Shown: positions 31,719-39,289, numbered from the stretch's first letter. The stretch is DNA of 44,560 nt from a bacterium (GCA_020849855.1 JADZFO010000055.1:1-44560); one strand, 5' to 3'. Notes: generated by a model not told the origin, from the letters alone. Numbers and translations: made by a program.

Positions 31719-34517
31719 CTAGCCCCGCACGATAAAGCAGCAGGCCTCATCCGCGGCGAGCTGCTCGAGACGCAGGACCTCGGCGATCAGCTCGGCGCTC
31801 CCCAGGTGCTCCAGCGGGATCAGGCGTCCGCCGGCCAGCAGGGCGAGGCCAGGGAGTTCACTGCCGCCATCGCCCCAGGCCGTGTGCCGCGCCAGGACCT
31901 GCGCCAGCACCGCTTCGCGCCCGGCCCCGCGCGCCGGGTAGTGCGCAGATAACCGCCCCTGCCAGAGCACGCGGCCAAAGTGCTGCAGGGCCAGGGCGGC
32001 TGTGCCGCGGCCCCTGCCCCGCCCGGCGCCAAACAGGCCGCCAGCGCGCCCGCCGGCCGCCGCGCCCGGCCTGCCGACAGGATGGCGTCCCGGGGGGCCA
32101 TAGCGCTCGTCCGCGCCGCTGTGGGCCTGCCAGAGCTGCATCCCCCCGCCGGCCCAGAGCAGGTCCGCGCCGCCTGTAGTGGCGGGTCTTGACCCGCCTT
32201 CTTCTACTGTAGGGGCGTGGGCTTGTCCCCGCCCGTCTTCTTCCGGACCGCGGACGCTCCCGTCCGCATCTTCTGGAGCGCCAGCCATGGGCTGGCGTGA
32301 TTCGGACGCCAGACTCTGTCTGGCGCTCCCAGGCCCGGCGCTCCCGCCCAGCAGATCTGCCGCCAGCGCGGCGAGCTGGGCATCCGTGTGCGGCTGCGCA
32401 TCCTGCTCATAAGGCCGGTTGCCGCGGCCGGTGACAGTCAGCACCTGGCGCTGCGGGTCGTAGTCATAGTCGGTGGACACCCGCTCGGAGCCCTGGGCCC
32501 GCAGTCGCTCGGCCACCTGCTCGGAGAGCTCGGCGATGTCCGCCGCCTTCGGGTCGGCCACCGTGCGGCTGAGGCTGACACAGGTCACGGCCAGGGCCGC
32601 ACCAATGGCGCTGATCACCGTGTGGTCGGCGATCAGACTCTGGCGCAGACCCAGCGCGCTGCCCACACTAACGGCAATCGTCGGGGCGCCACCGCCGCCA
32701 CCGACCAGCTGGAAGTGGCTCAGGTCCAGCTTCTGCGCTTTCGCAAGTTCGCGCACAGTATCGGTGACAATCTGACAGGTTGCTTGACGCGCTGAGATCA
32801 CTCGCAGCCTGGCCCGGTCCTGCTCGTCGGTTGTAAGCTGCGCGGCAGTTTCCACACCAGTTTCGCGGGCCAGTTCAGAATTCGCGAACTGCGCAAAGTC
32901 GGCGGCATGTATCAAGCGGGCCTTGCTAACCGGCTCAGTCATGCCAGCGCCAAGGGCATCCGCCGCGCTTAAGAGCTGCGCTTGGATGGGGCCATCTAGT
33001 TCACGCTCCAGTATCTGCCGCGCCCCCGGATTGCCGTCCAGCATCAGCTTCATGTCGGTCAGCGTGAAGGCGGCCTGACTGCCATCGCTCATTTCGCAGA
33101 CGAGGTATTCTTGCTCGCTGCCCGCTTCACGCCAGCGTGCAGGCGCCGCAAAGGACAGCCCCTGCTCGAGGGCCTGGAACAGATAAGGCAGGCCGGCGAT
33201 GTGCGCAGAGCGCGGGCCGAAGTGCGAGCCGTCGGCGCGCAGCATGCTGCCGCCACCCACGGCCACCGTGCGCAGCTCCAGCGCCGGGACCAGCAGGCGC
33301 TGGCCGCCCACCTCCGCAGAGCGCTGGCGCACCCGGCCGTCGGAAACGATGGTGATGTCGGTGGAGGTGCCCCCCACCTCGATAAAGACGAAGTCGGACA
33401 GGCCGCTTAAGTGCAGGGCGGCCGAGGCGCCGGCCGCCGGTCCGGAAAGCAGGGCGTTGATAGGCTGGCGCCGCATCTCGGAAATCGCCATCGCCCCGCC
33501 GTCCGAGCGCACCACCTGCAGGGCTACAGCTCCGCTCCCAGCCATTGGCGAAGGCCCACTTCCGCTGGCCTCGCCGGCTGCGGACTGCCGCATAGTATCA
33601 GGCAGGAGTTCCCGTACCGACCGCTCGGTATGTTCTGCCGTGGACAGCATGGTCGGCAGCATCGCGGCATTCACGATGGCCGTCCGCGCGCGGGCTGCGA
33701 GGCCCAGCACCTGGGTGATCTCGCCGGCGCAGACGACACTGTGGCCATGGGCGCGGTAGTGCGCCGCGGCGATGGGCTCGCGCATTTCATGCCGGCCGGC
33801 CAGGGGCTGCACGATGGCTACCGGCAGGCGGGGCGAGACCCAGAAGCCCGGCGGGATGCCGCCCTGACCCTCCCAGCCCTCCGCTGCCCCGCCGGGGCGC
33901 TGCCAGTCCGGCTCGGGCAGGATGCTCAGACTCCCCAGAGCACCGCCCGCCAGGCCGGCTTCTGATATTCCAGTAGTGGCGGGTCCTGACCCGCCTGTTC
34001 CCTGAGCGCGCAGGCCCGCCTCCGCATCTTCCGGAACCGCATCCTTGCGGACAGAAGTGTCCGCGGTCCGCAGGACAGGCTCCGCCGGAAAGACCTCCGC
34101 CGGGAAGGCCTCCGCCGTCACAGACTCCCAGGGGCAGAGCAGCTTCGGCCAGACCTTTACGTAATGCCCGCCGCCAAGCGGCAGCAGGCGTGGCGCCAGC
34201 GCGGCGGCAACCGCCTCGCGTTCGCCGGGGGGGTAAAGCGCCAGCAGGTGCACGCCGGAGAGGTCGCCCTCCAGCAGGGCGTTGGTGGCCTGGGTGGTGG
34301 AGTGCGCCACCAGCGTGATCTCATCGCGCGAGCGGCCCAGCGGGGCCAGGCGCTCCAGCAGCAGGGCCAGGACCTCGCCGATGCCCTGCGCCACTCCGGC
34401 GCTGGCCCGGTGCGTGGTTGGCACCCGCGCGCTGGCCAGCACCCTGCCGGGCGGCTCCAGCAGCACGCCGTGCGTGAAAGTGCCGCCAACGTCGATCCCG
34501 ATGCGCAGGCCAGACAT
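31719..34517 (-). CDS. Hydantoinase/oxoprolinase family protein (HyuA-like)
   Basis: A 932-residue cytoplasmic ATP-dependent enzyme family that opens cyclic amides such as hydantoins or 5-oxoproline, or carboxylates ketones. The N-terminal ASKHA-type phosphate loop is GIDVGGTFTHG (about 6-16). The central domain has FIEVGGTSTDITIVSDG, VGGQRLLVPALELRTVAVGGGSM and FGPRSAH, hallmarks of HyuA. Two long low-complexity inserts come from repeat arrays at 33973-34080 and 32176-32330; the second includes GGSRPATTGG. No HyuB-type subunit is adjacent. The start was moved to ATG 34517: TATAAT lies exactly 6 nt upstream and there is no Shine-Dalgarno. The last 20 codons are duplicated at 30883-30952. Confidence 0.85.
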   Translation of the reverse strand: MSGLRIGIDVGGTFTHGVLLEPPGRVLASARVPTTHRASAGVAQGIGEVLALLLERLAPLGRSRDEITLVAHSTTQATNALLEGDLSGVHLLALYPPGEREAVAAALAPRLLPLGGGHYVKVWPKLLCPWESVTAEAFPAEVFPAEPVLRTADTSVRKDAVPEDAEAGLRAQGTGGSGPATTGISEAGLAGGALGSLSILPEPDWQRPGGAAEGWEGQGGIPPGFWVSPRLPVAIVQPLAGRHEMREPIAAAHYRAHGHSVVCAGEITQVLGLAARARTAIVNAAMLPTMLSTAEHTERSVRELLPDTMRQSAAGEASGSGPSPMAGSGAVALQVVRSDGGAMAISEMRRQPINALLSGPAAGASAALHLSGLSDFVFIEVGGTSTDITIVSDGRVRQRSAEVGGQRLLVPALELRTVAVGGGSMLRADGSHFGPRSAHIAGLPYLFQALEQGLSFAAPARWREAGSEQEYLVCEMSDGSQAAFTLTDMKLMLDGNPGARQILERELDGPIQAQLLSAADALGAGMTEPVSKARLIHAADFAQFANSELARETGVETAAQLTTDEQDRARLRVISARQATCQIVTDTVRELAKAQKLDLSHFQLVGGGGGAPTIAVSVGSALGLRQSLIADHTVISAIGAALAVTCVSLSRTVADPKAADIAELSEQVAERLRAQGSERVSTDYDYDPQRQVLTVTGRGNRPYEQDAQPHTDAQLAALAADLLGGSAGPGSARQSLASESRQPMAGAPEDADGSVRGPEEDGRGQAHAPTVEEGGSRPATTGGADLLWAGGGMQLWQAHSGADERYGPPGRHPVGRPGAAAGGRAGGLFGAGRGRGRGTAALALQHFGRVLWQGRLSAHYPARGAGREAVLAQVLARHTAWGDGGSELPGLALLAGGRLIPLEHLGSAELIAEVLRLEQLAADEACCFIVRG
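31721..31790. repeat. Direct repeat partner of 30883-30952
   Basis: The genuine 3' end of the hydantoinase gene. It matches 30883-30952 in the same orientation at 66 of 70 positions. About 770 bp holding the two-TM gene lie between the copies. Confidence 0.9.
32176..32330. repeat. Array of five hairpin units inside the hydantoinase gene
   Basis: Units in order on the plus strand: GTAGTGGCGGGTC...GACCCGCC; GTAGGGGCGTGGGC...GCCC; GGACCGCGGACG...CGTCCGC; GGAGCGCCAGCC...GGCTGGC; GGACGCCAGAC...GTCTGGCGCTCC. Linkers are T/C-rich (TTCTTCTACT, GTCTTCTTCC, ATCTTCT). The whole array is translated within the gene without a stop. Confidence 0.92.
33973..34080. repeat. Hairpin array inside the hydantoinase gene, second site
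   Basis: It starts GTAGTGGCGGGTCCTGACCC, then GAGCGCGCAGGC-type and GGAACCGCATCC...GCGGACAGAAGTGTCCGCGGTCC units with ATCTTCC linkers. It is translated in frame (GGSGPATTG and following) near the N-terminal third of the protein. Confidence 0.8.
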
Positions 34518-34523
34518 GACTGG

Positions 34524-34529
34524 ATTATA
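34524..34529 (-). promoter_or_regulatory. -10 box TATAAT, leaderless promoter of the hydantoinase gene
   Basis: A consensus TATAAT ends six bases before the ATG at 34517. No Shine-Dalgarno and no clear -35 are seen. This is the best hexamer in the leaderless set. Confidence 0.65.
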
Positions 34530-34699
34530 GGGCGGACAGCGTTCTGGCAGTGCGGCAATTGGGCTTTGCAGCAAAACTCCAAAACAGCAGAGCAGAACAA
34601 TGCTGAGCTTAAGCGAATCCCACGTTGTCAATCTCTGCGGTTCTTCTTTCGTGCTTTTGTGGTTGGCCCTCCCAGGCGGTCATGCGCGCGTGGGGAACG

Positions 34700-34777
34700 G
34701 GAGGCTAACCACCAAAACACCAAAGCACAAAAAGGTAAGTTTGGACTTCTGGACTTCCCCCGATTTGGTGGACACCC
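34700..34777. repeat. Composite dispersed repeat, copy 2 (inverted)
   Basis: 34742-34777 is the reverse complement of 29103-29138 with one mismatch; the adjoining ACCACCAAAACACCAAAGCAC is the reverse complement of the T/G-rich module. Together the two copies form inverted repeats around the 29.1-34.8 kb block. Confidence 0.9.
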
Positions 34778-34967
34778 AGTTAAGTCACAGCACGGCTGGC
34801 TGAGCTGTTGCATACTCGGAAGAGGATGAAGCGGACCGGACCGGCCCGGAGCTGAAGGGGTGCGGAGTCGCCGGCAGAAGTAGTAGCCGCGAGTCCCAGT
34901 CGGAAGCCCGGCCCAGGCGGAAGCGCGGCCCAGCAGGGCAGATGCGCTTCTCCAATCTGAAACACGG

Positions 34968-35101
34968 CCTGGTTATTTGGCGTTTTGGTGCTTTGGTGGT
35001 GAGCCTCCCCCAGCGCGGCTCAGGCAGCAGATGCACCTCCTCTTGCAGAAGCACAGCCCTGGCTCTTTGGTGTTTTGGTGCTTTGGTGGTAAAACTCCCC
35101 C
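34968..35101. repeat. Two tandem copies of the T/G-rich dispersed module
   Basis: CCTGGTTATTTGGCGTTTTG... near 34968 and CCTGGCTCTTTGGTGTTTTG... near 35058, both continuing GTGCTTTGGTGGT and ending in a CTCCCC block. They are about 90 bp apart and lie just left of the first parS site. Confidence 0.8.
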
Positions 35102-35140
35102 CGGCTGCGCTGTTCGGACTTATTCAAGTCTGCTGATCTA

Positions 35141-35156
35141 TGTTTCACGTGAAACA
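35141..35156. promoter_or_regulatory. parS: parS site 1, ParB-binding centromere
   Basis: TGTTTCACGTGAAACA, a perfect 16-bp palindrome identical to the classic bacterial chromosomal parS consensus. ParB binds such sites and, with ParA/SMC, segregates the origin region. It is non-coding here and 2.3 kb from dnaN. No parA or parB is in the window. Confidence 0.92.
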
Positions 35157-35159
35157 GTT

Positions 35160-35663
35160 CGATGATGCCGGCTGTTTATAACTCTTCCGTGCCCGCCTCC
35201 GCTCTGCAAGCCTGCCATGCGGCAATGTTTAAGCTCATCAGTAGGGTTTCAGCTCGTCATTGACCATAACCAGCCAGCGCAGCCAGCTCGATCTCCCTTT
35301 GCGTACTTATCAACTCAGTAGTATCTACGTTTCACGTGAAACTGCTGAGAGTGTCTACGCTGGATATTGCTTCTTCGTCTCTCAAGTCAGCCGAAGCGTT
35401 CTCTGCGCCGCAGGACAGCAGATGCAACCAATCCGGCGCTGTGACCTGCTGAGAGCTGAGCTCCTTTGAAGCGGGCCGCAAGCCGGCCGAGCCCAAACTC
35501 GCTGAACTTGTCGAAGGCCGGGCCAGATTAAATCCGCCGGCGCGGCGTAACCACACAGGCCTCCCTGGAGTCTTTATGCTTGCGGGAAGCGCGAGGCGCT
35601 CGTAAGCCGTCGAAAGGCGGCGCAATCGCCGGGCCAGGCCGAGCTGGCTCGGCACTGCAATGA
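35160..35663. other. Non-coding stretch around parS site 2
   Basis: No convincing gene. It holds the second parS site, and CTCGCTGAACTTGTCGAAGG at about 35499-35518 resembles a motif I recall seeing repeated in many bacterial genomes. A GGGCCGCAAGCCGGCC palindrome occurs near 35474. Confidence 0.5.
35328..35343. promoter_or_regulatory. parS: parS site 2, ParB-binding centromere
   Basis: CGTTTCACGTGAAACT: the 14-bp core GTTTCACGTGAAAC is perfect, only the outermost pair differs from consensus. The flank (TATCTAC before, CTG after) resembles that of site 1 (GATCTAT before, CAG after), so the two probably arose by local duplication, 187 bp apart. Confidence 0.85.
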
Positions 35664-35927
35664 TTATCTCGGCCTCGCAGGACAGGTGGATTTATGGGCG
35701 GCCGCAGCAATAGCGGCCCCTGGCAACAGCTGCCTTGAGCGCTGTGCGTCTCTGGAAGTATCACAACCTTCTCGGACAGTTCCTTTGCCCGGCGGCCGCG
35801 GAAAAATCAGCGCCAGGCCGACAAGAAGGAAAGCTGCTGACGCAATCAGGCAGAAGCGGACACCTAGCAGAGAATCCGCCGCCGCATGGAAGGCATATGG
35901 CATGTGATCGCTGGCCCAGACAGCCAA
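35664..35927 (-). pseudogene. Possible transporter remnant
   Basis: An 87-codon frame (TTG start) with one strong hydrophobic segment (FCLIASAAFLLVGLALIF followed by PRPPG), which reads like the last transmembrane helix and tail of a major-facilitator exporter. No Shine-Dalgarno and no conserved upstream part. It is probably decayed, but it could be a small membrane protein. Confidence 0.3.
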
Positions 35928-35936
35928 ATACGACTT

Positions 35937-36056
35937 CTAAGCCTTGAAGAACAGCCTAGACAGAAGCAATAGCAGGTCCGCCAGTACTAAAGCCGCGACA
36001 GCCAGACCTCGTGATCTGCCGCTTCCCTGCACAGCGCTGTCTGCCATCCCTGCCAT
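35937..36056 (-). CDS. Possible 39-residue single-TM protein
   Basis: MAGMADSAVQGSGRSRGLAV then a hydrophobic helix (about 18-34, AALVLADLLLLL) and a basic end (SRLFFKA). Charge placement fits a small inner-membrane protein. The ribosome site is weak (AGGTGGC before the first ATG, GGCAGGG before the second). It ends 10 bases before the transporter-like remnant, so both may be parts of one decayed gene. Confidence 0.3.
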   Translation of the reverse strand: MAGMADSAVQGSGRSRGLAVAALVLADLLLLLSRLFFKA

Positions 36057-36085
36057 GCCACCTAAAGCTGGCTCGATCAGCCGGA

Positions 36086-36868
36086 CTAGCTCAGCTCGGT
36101 GTCGTTGATCTCCAGCTTGAAGCTGCAGCCCAGGTAATGCGCGGCCCCGCGGCACATGTCCATGCGGCTGAGGAAGATCTGGAAGTAGTCCATCACCGTG
36201 GCGATGGAGGTATCGACCTCCAGCTCAAGATGGATCGCCCGCCCGGTCTGGGCCTGGACCTGCTGCGTGTCGTCGTCATCCACCCACAGCGCGCACTTGG
36301 TGACGGCATAGTTCACCTGGTCGTGGATGTCGTGGTTCTGCGGGTCATAGTTGCGCACCCGGGTGCGGTGCACATCGCTCTTGTCGGCGATCACCACCGC
36401 GGCGCAGACATTGTTCAGCACCTGGCCATACTGCTCTTCGTGGTTTCCCACGGCGCTGAGCACCACGCCCAGCTCGCGCACGTCCATGCCAAAGCGCTGC
36501 AGCAGGCCATAGAGCATCGCCGCCCCGGTCTGGCCATGGTTGGTGCGGCCGATGAAGTTGCCGATATCATGCAGGTAGCCGGCGGTCATCGCCAGGTCCA
36601 CCTCGCGCTCGGGGTGGTCCAGCACCCGCAGCAGCATGCCAGCATAGGTCGCCACGCGGTTGGAGTGCCTGAGGCCATGCTCGGTGAAGCCGATGACCCC
36701 CAGGTGCTCATTGGCCAGTTTGATCAGCTGGCTGATCTCCGGGTCGGCCTGGACCCTGGTGAAGATCCCGCCCGGGACTTTTGGGTCGCTGAAGGGGGGC
36801 CTTTGATTACGGACGGGCGCGCTTCCGTTTGAGCTGCCCACCAGCACGGTGTTTTGATCTTTAGTCAT
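36086..36868 (-). CDS. HD-domain metal-dependent phosphohydrolase
   Basis: A 260-residue cytoplasmic protein. HD-superfamily metal ligands are in order: FTEHGLRHSNRV (His64, His68), YLHDIGN (His100-Asp101), His111, His143 (GNHEEQYG) and IADKSD (Asp162, Asp165). HD proteins hydrolyse nucleotides or phosphate esters; the substrate is unknown, and no second signalling domain is attached. ATG at 36868 was chosen as the start of conserved-looking sequence, but there is no clear Shine-Dalgarno, and the frame is open upstream to a TTG that overlaps a DnaA box at 36905-36913. It faces away from the putative origin. Confidence 0.85.
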   Translation of the reverse strand: MTKDQNTVLVGSSNGSAPVRNQRPPFSDPKVPGGIFTRVQADPEISQLIKLANEHLGVIGFTEHGLRHSNRVATYAGMLLRVLDHPEREVDLAMTAGYLHDIGNFIGRTNHGQTGAAMLYGLLQRFGMDVRELGVVLSAVGNHEEQYGQVLNNVCAAVVIADKSDVHRTRVRNYDPQNHDIHDQVNYAVTKCALWVDDDDTQQVQAQTGRAIHLELEVDTSIATVMDYFQIFLSRMDMCRGAAHYLGCSFKLEINDTELS

Positions 36869-36904
36869 ATTTAAAGCCAGAGACCGTAAGAGGCTCAGGG
36901 ATAG

Positions 36905-37210
36905 TGTGGACAAGCTGCTGCCCCGGCCCCTGAAGCCTGATCCGGCCTCGAATTATACCCCTCAAGGCCTGTTTACAGCTTCCCACACAGTCCCGCGGCC
37001 GCGCAAGCCCGGCCCGCCGGCAGCCTTTTTTGCCCACGCGAAGGCCAAGGCTCTTCAAGGCCCTTACCCGCAAACTGTGGACAAGCGCATGCAGCTTGGC
37101 CTGAGTGTTGACTCCACGCTGATCAACACTGTTTCAGCAGAGATGAAGCAGGACTTATATAATGAGTTCACCAACGGGGATAAACACCCGGGGGATGCCA
37201 GTTATCCGCA
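36905..37210. other. oriC: Candidate replication origin (DnaA-box cluster) upstream of dnaN
   Basis: A mostly non-coding 380-bp stretch between the HD gene and a small gene before dnaN. DnaA boxes: TTGTCCACA on the minus strand at 36905-36913 and again at 37076-37084 (the form preferred in high-GC bacteria), and TTATCCGCA at 37202-37210 (one mismatch). TTACCCGCA at 37064-37072 and TTGCCCACG near 37030 are weaker. ACTTATATAATG near 37154-37164 could be part of an unwinding element. Two parS sites lie about 1.6-1.8 kb to the left. dnaA itself is absent from the window. Origin status is inferred, not shown. Confidence 0.6.
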
Positions 37211-37247
37211 GCGCCCCCTGCGGCTGGCCAGGGAAAGAGGCAAGATT

Positions 37248-37346
37248 ATGAGCTCAGACTCATTCATCTACTTAGTCGGCTGTTGGTTTCTTGGACTTTG
37301 TTCCATCATCGCAGCAATGCTCCAACGGCAAAGCCAGCAACGCTAA
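37248..37346 (+). CDS. 32-residue membrane miniprotein upstream of dnaN
   Basis: MSSDSFIYLVGCWFLGLCSI plus IAAMLQRQSQQR: one transmembrane helix (about 6-24) with two cysteines, then a polar, basic tail predicted to be cytoplasmic. A purine-rich ribosome site (GGGAAAGAGG, 7 nt spacing) precedes the ATG and a textbook terminator begins 6 nt after the stop, so it has all the parts of a one-gene transcription unit. Not recognised. It sits between the putative origin and dnaN. Confidence 0.65.
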   Translation: MSSDSFIYLVGCWFLGLCSIIAAMLQRQSQQR

Positions 37347-37351
37347 TGTTG

Positions 37352-37374
37352 AGCCCCCGAATGGGGGCTTTTTG
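37352..37374 (+). terminator. Rho-independent terminator of the miniprotein gene
   Basis: AGCCCCC, loop GAAT, GGGGGCT, then TTTTTG. It separates the miniprotein transcript from the dnaN promoter that follows. Confidence 0.92.
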
Positions 37375-37403
37375 TTACCTGCCCTAGAAGATTCACCTAT
37401 AAT
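37375..37403 (+). promoter_or_regulatory. dnaN promoter
   Basis: Perfect -10 TATAAT at 37398-37403; a poor -35 (TTACCT) lies 17 bases upstream, next to the preceding terminator. The predicted leader is about 75 nt. Confidence 0.65.
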
Positions 37404-37484
37404 GACCCTCGAGGGGATCATCTCCCTTACGCTGCGAGCGAGGCTGTATCTGCAAATGAACGCCGCAGCAAATTGAGGCAAGGC

Positions 37485-38615
37485 ATGCGAGTTGTTATCA
37501 GCCAGGAACTGCTGGCCGGCGCGCTGGCGATCGCCGGCAAGGCCGTCTCCTCACGCACCGTCAATCCGGTGCTGGGCCATATCCGCGTCGTCGCCGACGA
37601 GGGCCACCTGACCTTCACCGGTACCGACGGCGATTTCTGGATCCGCCGCGCCATTGCGGTGCCGGACGCCACGCCCGGCCGCGTGCTGGTGCCGGCGGCG
37701 CTCTTCCAGGCCCTGGTCTCACGCCTGCCCAAGAAGCCGATCACCCTCGAGGTTGAAGGCGGCCAGCTGAACCTCTCCGTGGCCCGCAGTACCTATGACA
37801 TCACGGTAATGGGCGACGAGAATTTCCCCGAGCTGCCGGACTACAGCGGCTCGCGCCTTTGCACCCTTCCCGCCGCCGTGCTTAAGCGCAGCCTGCTGCA
37901 GACAGTCTTCAGCGCGGTGAAGGAGTCCTCCACCGGCGGTGTGCACTACACCAACGGCGTGCTCTTCAGCTTCAAGGGCGGCCGCCTGGACATCGTGGCC
38001 ACCGACGGCCACCGCCTGGCCCTGCGCCGCAACTCCGGCCTCTCGGGCATCGACACCCCGGACCGCGACCTGCTGCTGCCGGCCCGCGTGGCCGACGAGC
38101 TGGAGAAGATGCTGCCGGATGACGAGGATGCGGCGGTGGAGCTTTACCACCACGGCAACCAGGTCTTCTTCGCCTTCGGCGCCCAGCTGGTGGCCTCGGC
38201 CCTGCTGGATGTGCGCTTCCCGGACTATGAGCGCGTGATCCCCAAGGAGATCGAATCGCGGGTGCACTGCGGCCGCGAGGAGCTTTCCGACGCCCTGGCC
38301 CGCGTGCTGCTGGTCTGCCGCCAGAAGGACCAGAACCCGGTGGCGCGGCTGAGCGCCAGCGGCGAGACCCTCGCGGCCTCCAGCGAGGCGGGGGAGATCG
38401 GCAAGGGCACCGAGGAGCTGGCCTGCGAGATGGCCGGCAAGACCGATGCCGAGGTCAAGGTGGCGCTCAACCCGCAGTACCTGATCGACGCGCTCAAGGC
38501 CCTCTCCGGCGAGCAGGTCACCCTGAACTGGATCTCCGAGATCCAGCCGGTAATGCTGACCAGCTCCCGCGAGCCGGACTTTACTTACATCGTGATGCCG
38601 ATCCGGATGGATTAG
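37485..38615 (+). CDS. dnaN: DNA polymerase III beta subunit (sliding clamp)
   Basis: A 376-residue ring-forming clamp that tethers DNA polymerase III to DNA. The three repeated clamp domains cover about 1-120, 128-250 and 255-376; recognisable blocks are SSRTVNPVLGHI, NFPELPD, VKESSTGGVHYTNGVLF, VATDGHRLAL, DVRFPDYERVIP, and the C-terminal YIVMPIRMD matching the conserved end of beta clamps. The start is ATG 37485, not the in-frame TTG at 37473, because GAGG sits 6 nt upstream and the N-terminus then matches the family. It is usually next to dnaA in the origin region; here dnaA is missing upstream, and recF and gyrB do not follow. Confidence 0.97.
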   Translation: MRVVISQELLAGALAIAGKAVSSRTVNPVLGHIRVVADEGHLTFTGTDGDFWIRRAIAVPDATPGRVLVPAALFQALVSRLPKKPITLEVEGGQLNLSVARSTYDITVMGDENFPELPDYSGSRLCTLPAAVLKRSLLQTVFSAVKESSTGGVHYTNGVLFSFKGGRLDIVATDGHRLALRRNSGLSGIDTPDRDLLLPARVADELEKMLPDDEDAAVELYHHGNQVFFAFGAQLVASALLDVRFPDYERVIPKEIESRVHCGREELSDALARVLLVCRQKDQNPVARLSASGETLAASSEAGEIGKGTEELACEMAGKTDAEVKVALNPQYLIDALKALSGEQVTLNWISEIQPVMLTSSREPDFTYIVMPIRMD

Positions 38616-38630
38616 GGGAGCGGGATTCCG

Positions 38631-38802
38631 GATTCACACAGAGTGAACCGAGAAACAGAGTCTCACAAAGGGCAGGGACCAGTCGGCGCTAATATACATT
38701 AGTTTAGGTATCCGAAGGATTGCGCTTACCTGCCGCATCAGCTCCTTCCCATGTAGGTCTTCCTCCGTGCATCTCTGTCCGCTCTGTTACTCCGTGTGAA
38801 TC
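38631..38802. repeat. 30-bp imperfect inverted repeat after dnaN
   Basis: GATTCACACAGAGTGAACCG and on to 38660 is mirrored by the segment ending TCCGTGTGAATC at 38773-38802, with partial mismatches in the inner half. Between them is the palindrome CTAATATACATTAG near 38690-38703. No T run follows, so it is not a standard terminator. It fills the gap before the DUF4259 gene. Confidence 0.65.
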
Positions 38803-38854
38803 TTACGCTTCTTCACAGCCTACAATGCAGCCATCAACGACAACAGGAGCAGGC

Positions 38855-39289
38855 ATGGGTACCTGGGGCACTGGACCCTTTGACGATGATCAGGCCCTCG
38901 ACTGGCTGGGCGATGCGACGGACAGCGGTCTCAGCGAGGCCGTGCCGGACTTCCTGGACGAATGGGAAGAAGAGGCCCGGGAGGATTTCCTGGACAGCTA
39001 TTTCGGCGCCAATGCCCTGGCGGTTGCCGAGACCTGCGCTTATCGCCTCGGCAAGCCGGTGCCTTACCTCAGCGAGGATGAGGACTACGGGCCGAAGCTG
39101 GCGGCCGATCCCTTTGTGCCCGACGCCGCAGTGGTGCGCCGCCTGATCGCCCTGCTGGAGACCAGCCTTGGGCCGAAGTCGGCGATCGTCATGGAGGACA
39201 CCTGGGGCGAGCTGTCCGACCGCGACGAATGGCGCGCTAACGCGGAGGCCACGCGCGACTGGCTGAAGAACTGGCTGCTGGGGAAGTAG
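38855..39289 (+). CDS. DUF4259 domain protein
   Basis: A 144-residue cytoplasmic protein opening MGTWGTGPFDDDQALDWL, the signature of DUF4259; the family's function is unknown. The body is acidic and helical (FLDEWEEEAREDFLDSYFG) and contains a central AxAxAE-type pattern typical of the family. The start is ATG 38855 with the Shine-Dalgarno AGGAG; the frame upstream is not conserved-looking. TACAAT near 38821 is a plausible -10. The next gene follows in the same direction after 54 bp and may be co-transcribed. Confidence 0.85.
   Translation: MGTWGTGPFDDDQALDWLGDATDSGLSEAVPDFLDEWEEEAREDFLDSYFGANALAVAETCAYRLGKPVPYLSEDEDYGPKLAADPFVPDAAVVRRLIALLETSLGPKSAIVMEDTWGELSDRDEWRANAEATRDWLKNWLLGK

Noticed and set aside
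29031..34777. Insertion sequence or composite transposon bounded by the inverted repeats
   Set aside because: No transposase or target-site duplication was found between or next to the repeats, so only a repeat-flanked block is claimed.
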